NCBI GenBank assembly: GCA_934394515.1 | Contig: CAKRRU010000040.1 | Coordinates: 1 to 19,718 of the forward strand | DNA: 19,718 nucleotides | Reading direction: 5' to 3' | From: an uncultured Acetatifactor sp. | Lineage (GTDB): Bacteria; Bacillota; Clostridia; Lachnospirales; Lachnospiraceae | Shown here: positions 15,428-19,718 of the stretch, piece after piece | Layout: each line of letters starts with the position of its first letter | Numbering within the stretch: position 1 is the first letter of the stretch | Position numbers and translations under genes: made by a program | Notes under the pieces: generated by a model | Told to the model about the DNA's origin: nothing | The model's input: only the letters and a program-made list of their open reading frames with translations | Databases searched by the model: none

Positions 15428-16033
15428 ATGAAAAAAAACAATACGTCCATGACGAAAATTACCATTTTTCTGATATTCCTCATTGTTCTGGTAGTGGGAT
15501 ACTATTCCTACCTGTCAGGGAAAAACCGGACGGAGCAGCAGGAAGCCCTGATGTCTGAGGTAGACACGGCACTTTCCCGGAATCTGAATAATAATTATCC
15601 GGCCACACCCAAGGAAGTCATCAAGTATTACAATGACCTGATCAAATGCTTCTACAATGAAGACTGTACCGTTGAAGAGATTCAGGAGTTAGGAAGAAAA
15701 TCGTTGCAACTGTTTGATGAAGAGCTTCGGGAAAATAACGAGGAAGATACCTATCTGATCCGATTACAGGGAGAAATTAAGAATTATAAGGACAGCAAGA
15801 GAAAAATAACAAGTGTTTCTCTTGCAAACAGCACCAACGTAGACTATTATACGGCCGATGGATATTCTTTTGCCCGGATTTCCTGTGGTTATGGAATTAC
15901 AGAAAATGGAAAAAAGAGTTCCACCATGCTGGTATATCTGTTACGTAAGGACGAAAACCGCAAATGGAGGATCTACGGTTGGGAAACAGCAGACCAGGTG
16001 AATGATTCTCTGGAACAGTCACAGAATAATTAA
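15428..16033 (+). CDS. Membrane-anchored protein of unknown function (DUF6715-like)
   Basis: This 201-residue protein has a short basic N-terminus and a single membrane segment ([19 protein letters not shown], about residues 11-29). The rest is a soluble, probably extracytoplasmic domain. That domain has a helical first half ([37 protein letters not shown]) and a beta-rich second half ending in [15 protein letters not shown]. The layout resembles a Lachnospiraceae family listed as DUF6715, an assignment made from memory and not certain. It lies only six nt after the RNase Z-like gene (AGGAAGG site) and 19 nt before tsaD, so it belongs to the same transcript. No function can be assigned. Confidence 0.65.
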   Translation: MKKNNTSMTKITIFLIFLIVLVVGYYSYLSGKNRTEQQEALMSEVDTALSRNLNNNYPATPKEVIKYYNDLIKCFYNEDCTVEEIQELGRKSLQLFDEELRENNEEDTYLIRLQGEIKNYKDSKRKITSVSLANSTNVDYYTADGYSFARISCGYGITENGKKSSTMLVYLLRKDENRKWRIYGWETADQVNDSLEQSQNN

Positions 16034-16052
16034 AAGCAAAGTAGGCAGAAAA

Positions 16053-17090
16053 ATGGCAGAGACAGAAAAACAAAAAGATATTTATATTCTTGGAATCGAG
16101 AGCTCCTGTGATGAGACGGCGGCTTCCGTGGTGAGAAACGGCAGAGAAGTACTTTCCAATGTCATATCTTCACAGATCGCATTACATACATTATACGGCG
16201 GTGTAGTACCGGAGATCGCTTCCCGTAAACATATCGAGAAAATCAATCAAGTCATTGAGCAGGCACTTGCGGATGCACATGTGACACTGGAAGACATTAC
16301 AGCCATTGCGGTGACTTATGGTCCCGGACTGGTGGGAGCGCTTTTGGTCGGAGTCTCCGAGGCGAAAGCCATCAGCTTTGCTACCGGTATTCCACTGGTA
16401 GGCGTACATCATATTGAGGGTCATATCAGTGCGAATTTCATAGAGAACAAGGAGCTGGAACCTCCGTTTATCTGTCTGGTGGCTTCCGGCGGACATTCCC
16501 ACCTTGTAGTAGTTAAGGATTACGGAGAATACGAGATCATCGGACGGACCAGAGATGATGCGGCGGGAGAGGCTTTTGACAAGGTGGCCAGGGCAATCGG
16601 TCTGGGATATCCCGGTGGACCTAAGATCGACAAAGTGTCGAAGGAGGGCAATCCGGATGCGATTCATTTCCCCAGAGCGGCAGTGGCAGAGAATGAGTAT
16701 GATTTCAGCTTCAGTGGTCTGAAATCCGCGGTATTGAATTATTTGAACGGATGTCAGATGAAAGGAGAGGAGATATGTCAGGCAGATGTGGCTGCATCGT
16801 TCCAGAAGGCTGTAGTCGATGTGTTGGTAAGCCATTCTTTGCATGCGGTAAAGGCGTATGGCCTGAACAAATTCGCCATTGCCGGAGGCGTGGCATCCAA
16901 TTCTTCCTTAAGGGCAGCGTTTGAAGAGGAATGCGGAAAGCGGAATATCGCATTTTATCATCCATCCCCTATTTTCTGTACGGATAATGCTGCAATGATC
17001 GGTGTTGCGGGATACTATGAGTATATCAAAGGTGTCCGCAGCGGTTACGATCTGAATGCAGTACCGAACCTGAAACTGGGCGAGCGGTAA
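16053..17090 (+). CDS. tsaD: tRNA t6A37 threonylcarbamoyltransferase TsaD
   Basis: TsaD is the catalytic subunit that transfers the threonylcarbamoyl group from its adenylate to tRNA A37. The 345-residue protein has the diagnostic [16 protein letters not shown] start, [28 protein letters not shown] and the iron-binding HHIEGH (about residues 118-124). [53 protein letters not shown] and CTDNAAMIG follow. All are intact. I chose ATG 16053 as the first codon of the family N-terminus. An upstream in-frame ATG (16002) would overlap the previous gene. With TsaE and TsaB encoded nearby, only TsaC/Sua5, which makes the intermediate, is missing from the window. Confidence 0.97.
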   Translation: MAETEKQKDIYILGIESSCDETAASVVRNGREVLSNVISSQIALHTLYGGVVPEIASRKHIEKINQVIEQALADAHVTLEDITAIAVTYGPGLVGALLVGVSEAKAISFATGIPLVGVHHIEGHISANFIENKELEPPFICLVASGGHSHLVVVKDYGEYEIIGRTRDDAAGEAFDKVARAIGLGYPGGPKIDKVSKEGNPDAIHFPRAAVAENEYDFSFSGLKSAVLNYLNGCQMKGEEICQADVAASFQKAVVDVLVSHSLHAVKAYGLNKFAIAGGVASNSSLRAAFEEECGKRNIAFYHPSPIFCTDNAAMIGVAGYYEYIKGVRSGYDLNAVPNLKLGER

Positions 17091-17128
17091 GAACAAAAAT
17101 TAAGATTTCAAAGAGAGATAGACGGAAT

Positions 17129-17965
17129 ATGGTAGACAGAGTAGCACAGGACAGAAATCTGACAGAAGATTATACAACAAACAGAACAGAAAAAGAGGAA
17201 GAGTACGATCAGGAGCTGGAAAAGAACGGCGGAAAGCCCAGATGTACCGCCATAATACTGGCGGCGGGCAGCGGAAGCCGCATGCAGTCAGCAGTGGCCA
17301 AACAGTTTCTTCCGTTAAAAGGAAAGCCGTTGATTTGGTATGCACTGCATGCGGTAGAGGAATCGCAGATCATTGATGACTGTATTCTGGTGACGGCGGA
17401 GCAGGATATTCCCTATGTCCGGGAAGAAATTGTACAAAAATACCGTTTCACCAAGGTAAATATCATTACTTCCGGCGGTGCAGAGCGGTATCTGTCCGTG
17501 AGCAGAGCCTTACAGCTGATCGCAGATGGAAGACTGAAAGTGCCTAATGAACATGGGCTTGTGTTCATCCACGACGGAGCCAGACCCTTTCTTACAGAGA
17601 AGATATTAGTGGATACTTACGCAGCAGCAATACAGTATCATGCCTGCGTGGCAGCGGTACAGAGCAAGGATACTGTGAAGATCAGCGACGGTGAAGGCTT
17701 TGCCCTGTCCACTCCGGATCGAAGAACGGTCTGGAATATCCAGACACCGCAGGTATTTGAGACCAGTCTGATCCTGCAGGCATACGAGAGACTGAAAAAC
17801 CGTCTTCCCAGGATGCAGGAGCAGGGAATACAGGTAACGGATGATGCCAGTGTGGTGGAATTGTTCACCGAGACGAGAGTGAAGCTGGTAGAGGCTTCCT
17901 ATCAGAATATTAAGATCACAACACCGGAAGATATGAAAACAGCCGAGGCATTTCTGGAGGATTAA
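17129..17965 (+). CDS. ispD: 2-C-methyl-D-erythritol 4-phosphate cytidylyltransferase IspD, with N-terminal extension
   Basis: IspD joins CTP and MEP in the non-mevalonate isoprenoid pathway. The catalytic core begins near residue 39 with TAIILAAGSGSRM (the nucleotide-binding loop), then KQFLPLKGKPLIWYAL. GGAERYLSVSRAL, VFIHDGARPF (Mg/CTP site), KDTVKI, IQTPQVFE, VTDDASVVE and ITTPEDMKTAE follow, all family hallmarks. At 278 residues it exceeds the usual 230. The first 38 residues are a polar, acidic extension (RTEKEEEYDQELEKNGGKP) not normally present. No better in-frame start with a ribosome-binding site lies nearer the core, so ATG 17129 is kept. It is last in the tsaE string, 38 nt after tsaD. 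Confidence 0.93.
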   Translation: MVDRVAQDRNLTEDYTTNRTEKEEEYDQELEKNGGKPRCTAIILAAGSGSRMQSAVAKQFLPLKGKPLIWYALHAVEESQIIDDCILVTAEQDIPYVREEIVQKYRFTKVNIITSGGAERYLSVSRALQLIADGRLKVPNEHGLVFIHDGARPFLTEKILVDTYAAAIQYHACVAAVQSKDTVKISDGEGFALSTPDRRTVWNIQTPQVFETSLILQAYERLKNRLPRMQEQGIQVTDDASVVELFTETRVKLVEASYQNIKITTPEDMKTAEAFLED

Positions 17966-17990
17966 ATCCTCCGAAGATGTCCCGGCTGTT
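17938..17990. terminator. Hairpin terminator overlapping the ispD stop, shared with the convergent regulator gene
   Basis: The outer arms AACAGCCG (17938-17945) and CGGCTGTT (17983-17990) are perfect complements. They enclose a second perfect inverted repeat, GGAGGATT-A-AATCCTCC (17956-17972), that contains the ispD TAA. On the minus strand the outer stem is followed by a short U run (CTGTTTTC), better than the plus-strand tail (TTCCTTTG). Termination is therefore probably stronger for the leftward regulator gene. Confidence 0.55.
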
Positions 17991-18019
17991 CCTTTGTGCA
18001 TTTCTATCAAGAGATCGTT

Positions 18020-19718
18020 CTATTTTTCCCGCATGGCACTGGGGGTCACTCCGTATACCTTCTTGAAGGCACGCCGGAAAGTATTGGAATTATTATATCC
18101 CACAGCAATATACAGCTCATTCAGACTGATATCGGTCTCCTTGATCAGTCTTGCAGCTTCTGTCATACGGATATTCTCCAGATAAGTGGAGAAGTTGACT
18201 CCGGTCTTTTCCTTGAACATATGCGAGAAATAACTCTCCGAGATCTGGAATTCATCGGAAATCTTGTTCAATCCCAGAGAGGGATCCTTATAATTTTCCT
18301 TAATATATTTCTCAATAGTAGCGGATAAGGTGTTGTCATCCTCCTTATTACCGAAGAGATTACACAGGGACAGCGCCAGATCCTCACACAGCTTGAAGGT
18401 CAGGTGCTCGTTGAAACGCTCGTCCAATGCTTTTACTGCTTCCGGATCCGCGTCTTGAGGCAGTGCAAATCTTGCCTTCAGCAAGGTGTTACGGATATCC
18501 GACAGCAGATATTTCAACAAATTGACCGGCAGGGAACGTTCTTCGATGTTCTCCTGATGGATCAGGTTGAAGAGCTCCAGTACCTGTGGAGTATTGCCCG
18601 TAGAGATGAAGTGGATCAGCTTCGTAGAGATCTCCGGCGGGTAATAGAACACGTTGGAATCCTTTTTGATGAATTCGTACGGGAAGAAAATGTAATTCTT
18701 CGTGGTATAGCTTACTGCCTCGGAAGCCTGCTGATAGCATTCCCATACGTTCATCAGAGAATCGGTATTACGTCCGATTCCGGCAAAGAGCCAGATGTCA
18801 TAAGTATCCAGCAGATAGTCGTGCAACCGCAGGATACAGTTGTTGATCTTCAGGATCAGGTCTTTTTCTTCGTCCTCCGAACAGTGGAGCAGTACGGAAT
18901 AGGTACGGTCCGAAGGGCTGAAAAAAAACAGAGGTGCATCGAAGAAATTCTCCAGCGCCTTTTCGATGATCTTCTCCAGCTCTTCCACAGACTCCACACC
19001 GCCGGGAAGGGCAGTCTCTGTATTATCACCAAAGTTATTATAGTAAACGATGTATAACACATTATAATAAGAAGAATCTGCAATACCCAGATAGTTTTCC
19101 ATGTAGGCAACTTCATCCTCGGAAGTAGCAGTACCGGATAATAGCTGTCTCACATAGGAGGTACAGATGATCGGACGCTGGCTGTCCACCACCTCCTGCA
19201 GATTTTTCTGTACTTCCACAGCGGTCTGCAGCTCCTGACCGAGTTCAATAATAGGCTGCACATTCCGACGGGAAAAATAATATACCAGAGAACCGCCGAT
19301 AAGCAATGCCAACAGGGCAAAGAAGATAAAAAGCAGCTGCGTTCCCCCCAGGCCTGCGGCAGCCTGGTAGGAAGGAAAACTGAAATAGTAAGAATAACCT
19401 GTGTTATCTGACGTATATTTTCCTATGGTCAGCTGCTGACCATCCAAAGTAATGTTGGCATATCCCTTATCGAAGTCCATTGTCATCAGTTCTTCCGGTG
19501 AAAATTCCCCCGAAGGATTGATGGAGAGTACCATAGAGCCGTCTGCCGCAACAGAAAACAGGAAATTACTGCTGTCCATCTCCACGCAGTCGAACAGATC
19601 CGCCATTTTATCCTGCTCGAAGATAAAGCATACCTTTGCATGGGCATCCATATAGTAGAGATCGTTCAGGTCGATGATATACATATAGTATTTTTCGCTG
19701 TAATTTGGCATGAACTGA
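18020..19718 (-). CDS. AraC-family regulator with membrane-anchored sensor region (5' end outside window)
   Basis: A leftward frame runs off the right edge, with 565 codons visible. ATG 19711 is not a likely start, since the frame continues upstream and the family normally has an earlier membrane helix. Visible parts: the end of an extracytoplasmic sensor domain (about residues 1-120, counted from 19711) and a membrane segment near 124-146 (LLFIFFALLALLIGGSLVYY). A long cytoplasmic linker with a GGDEF-like or YesN-type middle region follows (NVLYIVYYNNFG, YDIWLFAGIGR). The C-terminal AraC/XylS double helix-turn-helix (about 462-563) shows LNKISDEFQISESYFSHMFK and the closing VYGVTPSAMREK. Such proteins often sense extracellular carbohydrates and activate a neighbouring sugar transporter. 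Any such neighbour would lie to the right of the window. Confidence 0.85.
   Translation of the reverse strand, partial: QFMPNYSEKYYMYIIDLNDLYYMDAHAKVCFIFEQDKMADLFDCVEMDSSNFLFSVAADGSMVLSINPSGEFSPEELMTMDFDKGYANITLDGQQLTIGKYTSDNTGYSYYFSFPSYQAAAGLGGTQLLFIFFALLALLIGGSLVYYFSRRNVQPIIELGQELQTAVEVQKNLQEVVDSQRPIICTSYVRQLLSGTATSEDEVAYMENYLGIADSSYYNVLYIVYYNNFGDNTETALPGGVESVEELEKIIEKALENFFDAPLFFFSPSDRTYSVLLHCSEDEEKDLILKINNCILRLHDYLLDTYDIWLFAGIGRNTDSLMNVWECYQQASEAVSYTTKNYIFFPYEFIKKDSNVFYYPPEISTKLIHFISTGNTPQVLELFNLIHQENIEERSLPVNLLKYLLSDIRNTLLKARFALPQDADPEAVKALDERFNEHLTFKLCEDLALSLCNLFGNKEDDNTLSATIEKYIKENYKDPSLGLNKISDEFQISESYFSHMFKEKTGVNFSTYLENIRMTEAARLIKETDISLNELYIAVGYNNSNTFRRAFKKVYGVTPSAMREK

Noticed and set aside
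1..19718. CRISPR array, tRNA/rRNA genes, insertion sequence or prophage
   Set aside because: No regularly spaced repeats, cloverleaf genes, transposase or phage proteins are seen on either strand. Gene content is ordinary chromosomal core.

Overview
The window reads as chromosomal core DNA of a low-to-mid GC Gram-positive Clostridia, most likely a Lachnospiraceae (gut anaerobe). This rests on the DUF975, DUF4190 and YcxB-like membrane proteins, an FMN-riboswitch-controlled ECF vitamin transporter, an AraC regulator with a membrane-anchored sensor, and strong sigma-A type promoters. Genus is not claimed. I see no tRNA, rRNA, insertion sequence, prophage gene or CRISPR array. Both edges cut a gene: secA on the left and an AraC-type regulator on the right.

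Left part (1-4448): the C-terminal 528 codons of secA are followed by prfB, which needs a programmed +1 frameshift at an in-frame UGA after codon 25. A bidirectional terminator separates prfB from two leftward genes for small membrane proteins (DUF975 and DUF4190 families).

Middle (4379-8129): tex, with its own consensus promoter and an unusual linker before the S1 domain, converges on ribU, with a 17-bp hairpin between them. ribU carries a complete expression platform: a TTGACA/TATATT promoter, an FMN aptamer and an intrinsic terminator. Divergent from ribU is a three-gene MacAB-like exporter operon (ATPase, membrane-fusion protein, permease) with its own promoter and two tiny candidate leader ORFs.

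Right part (11768-19718): a promoter and a roughly 130-nt highly structured leader precede a YcxB-like gene and then a long rightward gene string: tsaE, tsaB, rimI, a small CxxC/CxxC protein, an RNase Z-like metallohydrolase, a DUF6715-like membrane-anchored protein, tsaD and ispD. TsaE, TsaB and TsaD are the dedicated subunits for tRNA t6A37 formation, so the cluster centres on tRNA maturation. RimI acts on ribosomal protein S18. The metallohydrolase keeps the RNase Z metal ligands but has lost the HEAT motif. ispD (isoprenoid synthesis) ends in a hairpin shared with the convergent AraC regulator.

The points most worth a second look are the structured leader at 11814-11897, the divergent RNase Z-like protein, the unnamed small metal-binding-type protein in the t6A cluster, the Tex linker, and the leader ORFs before the exporter. 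Nothing here by itself demonstrates a new defence or mobile system.
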